Source: Rhabdophis nuchalis
Lineage: Eukaryota; Chordata; Lepidosauria; Squamata; Natricidae
Assembly (NCBI GenBank): GCA_039707465.1
Contig: CM077648.1
Coordinates: 69,955,619 to 70,019,618, forward strand
Reading direction: 5' to 3'
Length of the DNA stretch: 64,000 nucleotides
The first letter of the stretch is position 1, and every line of letters begins with the position of its first letter. Both the position numbers and the translations under genes were made by a program. This document shows positions 29,829 through 39,864 of this stretch, piece after piece. Under the pieces are notes generated by a model, which saw only the letters and a list, made by a program, of their open reading frames with translations, made no database searches and was not told the DNA's origin.

Positions 29829-32800
29829 ATGTACTCCAGAGCAAATCTACTGTCACTGCGAGAGTCCCTGCTCTCGCAGGCTTGGCCCTTGGATCTATCT
29901 AGGGCCCATCTTAATGATGGTTTAATTAATCCGAAGAGATGGGCGAAGCGCGGCCTCAGGGGTTTTTTATTTCGTAAGCTGTCTTTTTTAGAGGGTATTA
30001 GGGAGGGGGGAGGGTTTAGACAGGTTGAGACTAGCCAGAAGGGAACGGGCCGAGCCAGCAGACGACGGAGGGAGGCGGATGGTTCCGTTAAGAGGGGGGA
30101 AACACAAGTCATTCCGGTGGAGGGCTTCCCCATCCAGAGGGTCGTGGGGAGGGGCAGGTCCGAGGGGAGACAAGTTCCTTCCTCCCGGTTGGAGGCACGT
30201 AACCGTTGGTTACAAACGGTCAGGTGCCACAACCCCCGCAGGCTAGGTGGCCAGGGAATTCAGAGCCAGGGTCTGCGGCTGATGTTTTGCAACGCCAGGT
30301 CCGTGGTCAACAAAGCCCCCCTCATTAGTGACCTTGTGTCAGAGGGGGAGCTGGACCTGGCAGGAATTGCGGAAACCTGGTTGGGCCACGAGGGAGGACA
30401 TCCCCTCGTTGAAATGTGCCCACCAGGCTACCGTGCATTTCATCAGCCGCGGGCCCTAGGCAGGGGTGGTGGGGTAGCGGTCATTATTAAGGAAGGCCTT
30501 GAGCCGAGAGAGACCATTGTGCCCCAGACCTCCGGCTGTGAGTCCCTCTGCGTGAAGTGGGGCCTAGGGAGGCAGTTGGGCTTGCTGGTTGTATACCTGG
30601 CTCCCCGCTATGTAGCAGCAGCCCTGCACGAGCTCCTGGAGGTGATCGCTACGGTGGCAGTGGAGACCCCCAGACTTATAGTCATGGGGGACTTTAACCT
30701 GCCATCGTTGGGCGAATCATCCGTGGTAGCTCGGGAGTTCATGGCTTCCATGACGGCCATGGACCTGACCCAAGTAATTCAGGGCCCCACTCACGAGGGT
30801 GGACATACGCCGGACCTCATCTTTGTCTCGGGCCAATGGAAAAGTGATCTGGGTACAGGGGATATAGTCATCACACCCTTGTCATGGTCAGACCACTCAC
30901 TTCTCCAGCTCGACTTTCCGACCGCTGCTCCCCTCCGCGGGGAGGCGGAACCAGAGTCACCAATCTGGTACCGCCCCAGGCGCTTGATGGACCCGGATGG
31001 GTTCCAGACAGCGCTTGGGCCATTTCCTGTATCCCTGACCCGCGCCCCGATGGAGGACCTCACGGCCGCATGGAATAGTGCGGCCGTGGGAGCCTTAGAT
31101 CGGGTCGCGCCCTTGCGGCCTCTCTCGCGGCGGCGAACCACCCTGGCTCCTTGGTTCACTGAGGAGCTGCGGGTGATGAAACGCCGCAAGAGATGCCTAG
31201 AGAGAAGATGGAGGGCTAGCCGCTCTGAATCTGACCGGACACAGGTAAGAGCCCATTTACGGACTTACATTGTGGCGCTGAGGGTGGCCAAACGTCATCA
31301 TTGTGCCACTCTCATAGCATCCGCAGAAAACCGCCCTGCCGCCCTGTTTAGGGTGACCCGCGCCCTCCTTCAACAGAGGGAACGGGAAGCCCCACTACAG
31401 GGTAGAGCAGAGGAATTTGTGATTTTTCTGCAGGAGAAAACCGCCCAGATACAGAGTGAGCTAACCCCCATTCATGGCCCAGTGGGATGCCACGAGAGAG
31501 ATCTTGTTTGGGAGGAGTTTGACTCCGTTACTTCCGAGGATATGGACAGGCTACGTGGGCGACTGCGAGCCACCACATGTTTATTGGACCCGTGCCCCTC
31601 CTGGCTTGTACTGGCATCCTGGGAGGTGACACGAGGCTGGCTCCAAGAGGTTGTCAACGCATCCTTGAGTGAGGGTTCCTTGCCTGCCTCCCTAAAAGAG
31701 GCCATGGTGAGGCCCCTCCTCAAGAAGCCCTCTTTGGACCCAGCTCTTTTGAACAACTACCGTCCAGTCTCCAACCTTCCCTTCTTGGCGAAGGTTGTTG
31801 AGAGTGTGGTGGCACAACAGTTTCCCCGTCACCTGGAGGAAGTTGACTATCTAGATCCGCGCCAGTCCGGCTTTCGGCCCGGGCATAGCACCGAGACGGC
31901 ATTGGTCGCGTTGGTAGATGATCTCTGGAGGGCCAGAGATGGGGGATGTTCCTCCATCCTGGTCCTATTAGACCTCTCGGCGGCTTTCGATACCATCGAC
32001 CATGGTATCCTATTGCATCGGCTGGGGGGGTTGGGGGTGGGAGGCACCGTTTTACGGTGGTTCTCCTCCTACCTCTCTGGCCGATCGCAATTTGTGCGGG
32101 CAGGAGAGCAGAGGTCGACCCCGAGACCCCTCACATGCGGGGTGCCTCAGGGGTCGGTCCTCTCGCCTCTCCTGTTTAACGCATACATGAAGCCGCTGGG
32201 TGAGATCATCCGTGGTTTTGGGGTAGAGTACCATCTGTACGCTGATGACACCCAGCTGTACATATCTACCCCAAACCACCCCAACGATGCCGTAGCGGTG
32301 ATGTGCCAGTGCCTGGAAGCCGTGCGGATCTGGATGGGAAGTAACGGACTTAGGCTCAACCCGACCAAGACCGAGTGGCTGTGGTTTCCGGCTGCCCGAT
32401 TCAACCAGCTCTCTCCAACGCTGGCCATAGGGGGCGAACATCTTGCCCCTGTGGATGGGGCGCGCAACTTGGGTGTCCTCCTGGATACCCGGCTGTCCAT
32501 GGAAGATCAAGTGACAGCCGTGGCCAGGAGGGCGTTTTACCAGGTTCGCCTGGTACGCCAGTTGCGCCCCCTATTGGATCGGGACGCCCTTCGCACAGTC
32601 ACTCATGCTCTCGTGACATCCCGACTGGATTATTGCAACTCTCTCTACATGGGGCTCCCCTTGAGGTGTACCCGGAGGCTTCAGTTGGTCCAGAATGCAG
32701 CCGCGCGAGCAATTATGGGCACGTCTAGGTTTGCCCACGTAACACCGCTCTTGCGCGAGCTGCACTGGCTACCTGTCGTCTTCCGGGTGCGCTTCAAGGT

Positions 32801-33086
32801 GTTAATTACCATCTTCAAAGCGCTCCATGGCTCGGGACCTAGCTACCTGCGGGATCGGATCCTGCCCCATACATCCTCACGGCCGATTCGCTCCCACAGA
32901 GAGGGACTTCTCCGGGTGCCGTCCACTAGACTTTGTCAGCGGGCGGCGCCCAGGGGAAGGGCCTTCTCTGTGGCGGGCCCAGCCCTCTGGAATGACCTTC
33001 CCCCCGATATCAGGACAACCACGGACCTCCGCTCCTTCCGCTTAAAATTAAAGACGCACTTTTTTCGTCTGGCCGGCCTTGGGTAG
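29829..33086 (+). CDS. Intact L2-clade LINE protein: AP endonuclease and reverse transcriptase
   Basis: 1085 codons without interruption. The exact start is uncertain; the first ~145 residues are basic and low in recognisable domains. The endonuclease begins near residue 150 (LMFCNARSVVNK), with E-T-W-L, G-D-F-N (30687-30698) and the S-W-S-D-H motif. A linker follows. RT starts near residue 640 (NYRPVSNLPFLAKVVES), with a [10 protein letters not shown] motif, F-D-T-I-D-H and the catalytic Y-A-D-D (32238-32249, residues 804-807). The C-terminus contains SRLDYCNSLYMGLPL and LRELHWLPV, typical of the L2/CR1 group. L2 proteins nick DNA and copy their RNA by target-primed reverse transcription. 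Completeness suggests a young, possibly competent copy. Confidence 0.92.
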   Translation: MYSRANLLSLRESLLSQAWPLDLSRAHLNDGLINPKRWAKRGLRGFLFRKLSFLEGIREGGGFRQVETSQKGTGRASRRRREADGSVKRGETQVIPVEGFPIQRVVGRGRSEGRQVPSSRLEARNRWLQTVRCHNPRRLGGQGIQSQGLRLMFCNARSVVNKAPLISDLVSEGELDLAGIAETWLGHEGGHPLVEMCPPGYRAFHQPRALGRGGGVAVIIKEGLEPRETIVPQTSGCESLCVKWGLGRQLGLLVVYLAPRYVAAALHELLEVIATVAVETPRLIVMGDFNLPSLGESSVVAREFMASMTAMDLTQVIQGPTHEGGHTPDLIFVSGQWKSDLGTGDIVITPLSWSDHSLLQLDFPTAAPLRGEAEPESPIWYRPRRLMDPDGFQTALGPFPVSLTRAPMEDLTAAWNSAAVGALDRVAPLRPLSRRRTTLAPWFTEELRVMKRRKRCLERRWRASRSESDRTQVRAHLRTYIVALRVAKRHHCATLIASAENRPAALFRVTRALLQQREREAPLQGRAEEFVIFLQEKTAQIQSELTPIHGPVGCHERDLVWEEFDSVTSEDMDRLRGRLRATTCLLDPCPSWLVLASWEVTRGWLQEVVNASLSEGSLPASLKEAMVRPLLKKPSLDPALLNNYRPVSNLPFLAKVVESVVAQQFPRHLEEVDYLDPRQSGFRPGHSTETALVALVDDLWRARDGGCSSILVLLDLSAAFDTIDHGILLHRLGGLGVGGTVLRWFSSYLSGRSQFVRAGEQRSTPRPLTCGVPQGSVLSPLLFNAYMKPLGEIIRGFGVEYHLYADDTQLYISTPNHPNDAVAVMCQCLEAVRIWMGSNGLRLNPTKTEWLWFPAARFNQLSPTLAIGGEHLAPVDGARNLGVLLDTRLSMEDQVTAVARRAFYQVRLVRQLRPLLDRDALRTVTHALVTSRLDYCNSLYMGLPLRCTRRLQLVQNAAARAIMGTSRFAHVTPLLRELHWLPVVFRVRFKVLITIFKALHGSGPSYLRDRILPHTSSRPIRSHREGLLRVPSTRLCQRAAPRGRAFSVAGPALWNDLPPDIRTTTDLRSFRLKLKTHFFRLAGLG

Positions 33087-33292
33087 TCTCTTTTTAGTTT
33101 AGGGGTTTTTAGGGGTAATTTTTAGCTTAGTTTATGGGTTTTAGCGCAGGATCAATTTAATTTATTTTTAACTTTGTATTTTGTATTTGTCAGTGGTTTT
33201 ATTTGTATTTTTAATTGCCTGTGCCCCGCCTCGAGTCCCCTCGGGGAGAGAGAGCGGGATATAAAATTAAATTATTATTATTATTATTTATA
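33087..33292 (+). repeat. L2 3' UTR and ATT tail
   Basis: The 3' UTR of the intact L2. It has TGTGCCCCGCC, then GAGTCCCCTCGGGGAGAG, which folds as a stem, then GCGGGATATAAA and an ATT repeat tail. The stem-loop and tail are the part presumably recognised by the L2 RT; the same segment recurs as very short insertions in this window. Confidence 0.8.
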
Positions 33293-33469
33293 CTAACCTT
33301 CCCTTAAGCAAGTATATTGTCACTATATATGAAAGCCTTGTTCAGTCAACATACTAAATCATGTGGTGCTTAGTTTTATTTTTATTTTGCTAAGCAACTG
33401 TATATATAATCCATTCACTGTATGCTGCAAGCAAATAAACATGATTCATCAGCACAAAATATATAGATC
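33293..33469. other. Unique AT-rich spacer between L2 copies
   Basis: Nothing recognised. Confidence 0.4.
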
Positions 33470-35049
33470 CTTTATTTATTTATTTATTTTATTAAATTTA
33501 TATCCCGCCCTTCTCCAAACGGACCCAGGGCGGCGCACAGGAATGTTAAAATACATACAAAACATATAAAATTTAAAAAACTTATTCTAGTAAAACCTGT
33601 GCTAAAAACCGAATTAAAATCCCAAATTTAAAACTGTCTAATGGTCAATACAGGGGGTTACGCTAGGCCGGCTAGATGGAATAAATGTGTCTTCAGACAC
33701 TTGCGGAAGAGGCGGAGGTCAGAGATGGTGCGGAGTTCAGGGGGTAGGTCGTTCCAGAGGGCTGGCCCAGCCACAGAGAAGGCTCTTCCCCTGGGTGCCG
33801 CCAGTCGGCATTGTCCAGCTGACGGCACCCTGAGGAGGCCCTCTCTGTGGGAGCGTATCAGTCTGAGGGATGTATGGGGCAGGAGGCGGTCTCGCATATA
33901 ACTAGGCCCCGAGCCATGGAGCGCTTTAAAGATGGTCGTCAAGACCTTGAAGCGCACCCGAAAGACCACAGGGAGCCAGTGCAGCTCGCGCAGGATAGGT
34001 GTTATGTGGGAGTGTCTAGGCGCTCCCGTAATCACCCGCGCGGCTGCGTTCTGGACTAGCTGCAGCTTTCGGGTGCACCTCAAGGGGAGCCCCATGTAGA
34101 GAGCATTACAGTAGTCGAGTCGAGAGGTGACGAGTGCTTGAGTGACTGTGCGTAGGGCACCCCGGTCCAGTAAGGGCCGCAATTGGCGCATCAAGCGTAC
34201 CTGATGGAACGCCCCCCTGGCCACGGCTGCCACGTGATCTTCCATAGACAGCCGGGAATCCAGGAGGACACCCAAATTGTGCGCCCTCTCCACGGGGGCC
34301 GGTGTTTCGCCCCCAATGGTCAGTGTTGGAATAATCTGGCTGAACCGGGGCGCCGGAAGCCACAGCCACTCAGTCTTGGACGGGTTGAGCTTGAGTTTGT
34401 TACCACCCATCCAGATCCGTACGGCCTCCAAACACCGGGACATAACCTCGACGGCATCGTTGGGGTGGTCTGGGTGGATATATACAACTGAGTATCATCA
34501 GCGTACAGATGATATCCCACCCCAAAACCACGGATGATCTCACCCAGCGGCTTCATATATGTGTTGAATAGTAGGGGCGAGAGGACCGACCCCTGAGGAA
34601 CCCCACATATGAGGGGCCTCGAGGCCGACCTCTGCCCCCCTGTCAACACATATTGCGACCGACCAGAGAGGTAGGATGAGAACCACCGCAAAACGGTGCC
34701 TCCCAGCCCCAACCCCCCCAGTCGGCGCAATAGGATACCATGGTCGATGGTATCAAAAGCCGCTGAGAGGTCTAATAGGACTAGGATAGAGGAATGTCCT
34801 CTATCCCGCGCCCTCCAGAGATCATCAACCAACGCGACCAATGCCGTCTCGGTGCTGTGCCCGGGTCGGAAGCTGGACTGGCGCGGGTCTAGATAATCAA
34901 CTTCCTCCAAGTGTCACGGAAACTGTTGGGCCACCACACTCTCGACAACCTTCACTAGAAAGTGGAGGTTGGAGACAGGACGATAGTTCTCTAATAATGC
35001 TGGATCCAGGGACGGCTTCCTGAGGAGGGGCCTTACTACCGCCTCTTTC

Positions 35050-37031
35050 CTTTTTTTTTTTTATATTGAAAAAGTTTTATTGGTTTTACAGTTTTTCAAT
35101 AGGATAGGGTAAGGGATACAAAGAAATTTTGAGAGCATTCACGTCAAAGTCGTCGGCCCTACCGGGATATCAAAATAGATCATTAATAAAAAACATTTTC
35201 CATACACTACAAAGTAAAAGCAAGTACATATTTCTAAGTTCTCAGTTCTATGCTGTCAGTCATTTACAAAAATCCAGATGCACATGTTATATTATACAAT
35301 ATTATTCAAAAAATCAAGGCAAAGTTATTTTTTAGATCTAAGTCTCTTGGCAATTGTATCTTCTATCTCTCCTTCCAGGCCCCCAGCGGGCGGGGCCGTG
35401 GCCCCCCCTGCCCCCCCTGGATCTTCCCCCAGGACAGAGGAATGTTTTTTTAAAAAGGCTTCCGCCTCAGCAACTGTTTTAATCCTCACTCTTCCTCCTT
35501 CCCAGAACACCAGCATCCCTTCGGGCATCACCCACCTAAACCAGATCCCGTGGTCAAACAATTTTTTGGACAAGAAGGAAAATTTCCTTCTTGCTTCTCT
35601 AATCTTTCTTGGGATCTGCTTTAGGATAGCAACCTCCTTTTGTTGGTAAATTAACGGACCTCCTCTTTGCACTTTCAAGATTTCCTCTCTGGTTGACCTT
35701 CTAACAAACTTAACATGTATCTCTCTGGGTACTTCATTTATCCTGGCATAAGCAGAGTTAATTCTGTAGGCTAGGTCAATGTCCCCCCTGATCTCATCCT
35801 TAGGTTTATGTAAATAGTCTGCTATAATTGTGCTCATGAGTTCAGGGAGACATTCACCAGTTTCCTCAGAAACATTCTGAAATCTCAAAAAATATGTCAT
35901 CCTTTCCATATCAATCCTAGACACATGCCCATTTATTTCCACAACCTCATTAGTAACATTTTAATCTCTCCTTTAGCCCCCGCCAGCCCCCCTTCCAGTT
36001 CTTCATTCTTCTGTGTGTTCTCCAGCACTTGTTTCCGTGTGTCCAATAATTCCTTTTTAAAGTTGATATTTTCTGCCCTCTGGGCCTTGATTTATTGTAC
36101 CAAAGTTTGTATAACAGATTCAAGAGAGGCCATCCTTAGTTCTAAACTTGCCAGTGCTGATTCTTGTGCCATGGTTAGCTGTTAAAGTCAGTGCCACTAA
36201 AATGGCGTTTTTTGGGTGGGGCTGTTGAGGCAAGTCAGGAGCCAAAAGTTCAGTTCAGGGTTGTAAAGTTCAGGAACCAAGAGAGAAACAATTTTCCAAG
36301 TCAATAAGTATAATAACGAAGGCACTCCAGAAAAGAGATCACAAATCCAAAAAAAAATTCTTCTTTAGTAACCAGAGGGAGTCCAAATCACAAAGAGACG
36401 CTGGAAATTTTCCATAAGTAAAATAGTCATTCAGGGACAAAGAGAAGCCATTTTCCACCGCCCAGACTCAGAGCCAGAAAGAGAGAGTGGTAAAAAAAAA
36501 ATGTTTCAAATCAGCCAGACCTAGATACATTGTTTCAAAGACAAACCGCAGACCACTTTCCCTTGTTTCAAACAGTCCAGATTAAAGATATCCGCTTCCT
36601 CGCAGCGAGGAGCCATTCTTAAGTGCCGCTTTAGTCCGAGGGGGGGTTTAACAAGCAGATACCCCCCTCCAAGTTCTTTCAGCCCAGGCTGACAGCAGGA
36701 AAAAAAATGTTTAAAACCACTCACTTTCACCCTCGCAGCCGAAGCCCCGGGAAGCCTTCCGACTCAGACGGCCAGCTCTCTTCATATTTTCAGAACGATG
36801 CCGCCCGCCATTGGCGAAGGGAAAAACCCCCGCAGCATGTCCTCCTCCACCTAAGCCGAAGACAAGGGTCGCTTCCCAGCTGCCGCTGGGGGAGGACGAC
36901 CCAGGCAAGCCGGCTTTACGGGAGACCCCCAAAAACGGGGCGTCTCGCCCCCGTGGGGGGGCAGGAAAAGAAACAAAGCGGCGAGCGAGCCCCAGGCTCG
37001 CCCGTCGCCGCTGGAGCCGGAACCGGAAGTC
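35050..37031 (-). mobile_element. Second ORF1-only, HAL1-like L1, full length
   Basis: A 1982-bp minus-strand unit flanked by a perfect 15-bp duplication ACTACCGCCTCTTTC (35035-35049 and 37032-37046), inside the L2. Element order: GC-rich 5' UTR (37031-36173), ORF1 (36172 to 35325), 3' UTR and poly(A) (T run 35051-35062 on the plus strand). There is no ORF2. The 3' end motif (AAAAAGTTTTATTGGTTTTA read on the plus strand) is shared with the copy at 6928-9023, so both belong to one family. Confidence 0.85.
35325..36172 (-). pseudogene. L1 ORF1 of the second HAL1-like copy, interrupted
   Basis: The probable start codon is at 36172-36170 (M-A-Q-E-S). The first part is coiled coil, with one in-frame stop near 36095. 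A frame change near 35945 leads into an open 205-codon stretch with the RRM-like YFLRFQNV motif, PREIHVKFVRRSTREEILK and QIPRKIREARR. The C-terminus is Gly/Ala/Pro-rich. It is a close relative of the ORF1 at 7282-8139 but disabled. Confidence 0.8.
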
Positions 37032-38390
37032 ACTACCGCCTCTTTCAAGACGGCAGGCAAGGACCCCTCACTCAAAGATGCGTTGACAATGCCCTGGAGC
37101 CAGCCTCGTGTCGTCTCCCAGGATGCCAGTACAAGCCAGGAGGGACACGGGTCCAATAAACATGTGGTAGCCCTAAGTCTCTTTGACAACTTGTCCATAT
37201 CCTCGGTGGTAACAAAATCAAACTCCTCCCAGGATGGTATCACAAGATCAGCCTCGGCCCGCTCGACTGGACCACTGTCGATGGAGGGTAACTCGTTCCG
37301 AATCCGAGTGATTTTCTCCTGCAGATAAATCCCAAATTCCTCTGCTCGACCCTGTAAAGGGGCTTCCCGCGGCCTCTGTTGAAGGAGGGAGCGGGTCACC
37401 CCAAACAGGGCGGCAGGGCGGTTATCTGCGGATGCAATAAGAGTGGCACAATACTCACATTTGGCCACTCTTATCGCCACTAAGTAAGTCCTAATATGGT
37501 CTCTCACTAGTGTTCGGTCAGCTTCGGAGCGAGAAGATCTCCATCCAACCTTATCGGGTCCATCAGGAGCCTGGGGCGGAACCATATAGGAATGTCCGGT
37601 TCCGCCTCCCCGCAGTGAGGTGCGGCGATCGGAAAGTCGAGCTGAAGGAGAGCGTGATCTGTCCATGACAGGGGTGTGATGACTAGATCCCCTCTTCCCA
37701 GCTCACTACTCCACTGTCCCGAGACGAAGATTAGATCCAGGGTGTGTCCGCCCTCGTGGGTAGGGCCTACAACTACTTGGGTCAGGTCCATGGCTGTCAT
37801 GGAAGCCATGAACTCCCGAGCTACCCCAGAGGTTTCGCCTGCCGACGGCAGGTTAAAGTCCCCCATGACTAACAGTCTGGGGGTCTCAACCGCCGCCTCA
37901 GCTATCACCTCTAGGAGCTCAGGCAGGGCTGTTGTCGTATAGCGAGGAGCCAGGTATACAACTAACACGCCCAACTGCCACCCTAGGCCCCACTTCACAA
38001 GGAGGGACTCGCACCCAGTCGTCTGAGGGATCGTGGTCTCCTTTGGCTCAAGACCTTCCCTAACCATAATCGCCACCCCCCTACCCCTCCCTAGGGCCCT
38101 AGGCTGATGAAAGACTCGGTATCCTGGTGGGCACATTTCTACGAGGGGATGTCCTCCCTCGTGGCCCAATCAGGTTTCCGTAATACCTACCAGGTCCGGG
38201 TCCCCCTCTGACACAAGGTCTTGGATGAGGGGGGCTTTTTGTACCACGGACCTGGCATTACACAACATCAGCCTAGGGCCCCGGGTCTGTGGTTCTTGCC
38301 CACCTAGTCTGCGATGGGAGCATGCGAATGATATTTCTTCCCTCTTCTTTAATGCAATCAAAACTGCATGTTCTCCTGATGACCTCAAAA

Positions 38391-38989
38391 TATTATTAAG
38401 GCCAATTCTGGTTAGCTTAACTCTGAGGTCAACAAAATTGACTAGATGCTGCCATTGCTAAGAGATCTAAGTAAAGCCTATCAGGCAACAAGAGTAGGAA
38501 GTAACAAGAGTAGGAAGCTTCAAGATCTTACAATTTTTTCGATAATGCAATTTTGTGCGCGACAGAGCAATATTATAAACACAATTTAGGTAATTTCCTA
38601 TACTCAAAACATTCAATTCTACTTGTTTAAATTATCCTGCAAATTTAGCCACTACAATTTGTAAGACAGCTCAATAATTTGTTTAAGTATAGCATGGATT
38701 AATGCAGAACTGCACAAGTTCTTTTATGCCTGATTTGACATTTGAATAACATACCATGGGCTGGAATTTCCAAAGTAGTAGGTACGGCCAAATAAAAAAT
38801 AAGTTTAATTTCATTTGATTTCCAGTTAAATATAATTATAATTAAATATAGTTCATTATTCAATCGAACATTTAATTATTTTCTTTTTGTGACATATTAG
38901 AAATTATAATTAAATTACTATTTTATGAAGCAGCAATACTGCCTACCAAATTTTAAAAGGGCTTTTCTAAACATTTCCTCTTGCTTTTA
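38391..38989. other. AT-rich intronic sequence, nothing recognised
   Basis: No coding or repeat signal seen beyond high A+T. Confidence 0.4.
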
Positions 38990-39569
38990 ACTAATTACCA
39001 TATTTTTGGACTATAAGACACTCTGGAGTATAAGACGCACCATGATTTTGAAGAGGTAATTTTAAAAAAAAAAGGTTTTTGCACTCTGCAGGCCTCCCAA
39101 ACCCTCTGCATGCCTCATTTTTGCAAAAAAAAAAAAGGGGGGGGGCATGCAGAACTTTGGGAGGCTTGTAGAGTGCTCCTGGAAGCTGGGCGCAGGAGGG
39201 GAAATGAGCAAAAAACATCCCAAGTCAATGGGTCGCCCTGCACTGTTCCTGCCTCCTCCCCATCTCTGTGCTTGGGGATCAGGGAGGGGAAGTAATTGGT
39301 CATTGCCGGAGCTCCATCACTCCTCTGCTCTGCTGCCTGCCCTCTACTCCCCCTGGCTTGGTCATCCTGCACCGTCTCTCCTTCACTAGCAACCCTTCTC
39401 AGGCCCAAGGCAGTGGCAGCTGGCTCATCAGTATCAACAGAAGGTGGAGACTTCATTGGTCAAACTGGATTCAGAAGAACAGAACACGGTGTGGTGGCAG
39501 CCACTTGAACAGCATGTGCATGGTGGGGTAGAAAGCAAAGGGAAGACTACTACACTATATATTTCCCAG
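38990..39569. repeat. Unnamed repeat-like block with TATAAGACGCACC motif
   Basis: TTTTTGGACTATAAGACAC is followed by GGAGTATAAGACGCACC (about 39001-39043), a doublet typical of an interspersed DNA-transposon-like repeat in vertebrates. A GC-richer part with A and G runs follows. ORFs here (39110-39530) show no domain. Family and boundaries are not determined. Confidence 0.35.
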
Positions 39570-39864
39570 GAAAATCATGTTAATGGTGGCAAAACCTAAC
39601 AATGGCCCTGAGTATGGGCACCCCTTAAATGGGACAGGGGTGCTAAGAATCTCCTGGTCCACTAGAAGCATGATAAACTCAAAACTCCAAATTGGAATGT
39701 GGAACCTGAGAAGCCTATATGGATCTGGAAAAACACACAACACTATCCAAGAAATGTTCAAATACAATATCTCTATACTGGGAGTGAGTGAAATGCACTG
39801 GCCTGAAAATGGAATGTGTAGAATAGGGAGATTATACTATTTACTACTCTGGTGAAAATAGAAA
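39570..39864 (+). pseudogene. BovB/RTE endonuclease fragment, left part
   Basis: The reading KLQIGMWNLRSLYGSGK followed by ILGVSEMHWPENG is the start of an RTE-clade AP endonuclease. It breaks at GAAAATAGAAA (39854-39864), the left copy of the L1 target duplication, and resumes at 60784. Confidence 0.75.

Larger units (their letters stand above)
33470..38390 (-). mobile_element. L2-clade LINE, minus strand, interrupted by an ORF1-only L1
   Basis: The 3' tail is at 33470. Coding blocks are 34443-33658, 34910-34320 and 35034 leftwards, resuming at 37047. The upstream blocks 37666-37083, 38169-37507 and 38388-38170 cover the linker and the endonuclease (VMGDFNLPSAGE; L-G-R-G-R-G-V-A-I-M). Stops and shifts show it is dead, with a small deletion near 37545. 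Together with the two other copies it makes an alternating minus-plus-minus series of L2 across 27-38 kb. Confidence 0.88.

Noticed and set aside
39110..39531. Overlapping ORFs on both strands suggesting a host exon
   Set aside because: No domain, no shared frame logic, and homopolymer runs; no splice-site-bounded conserved peptide as in the TMEM117 exon.
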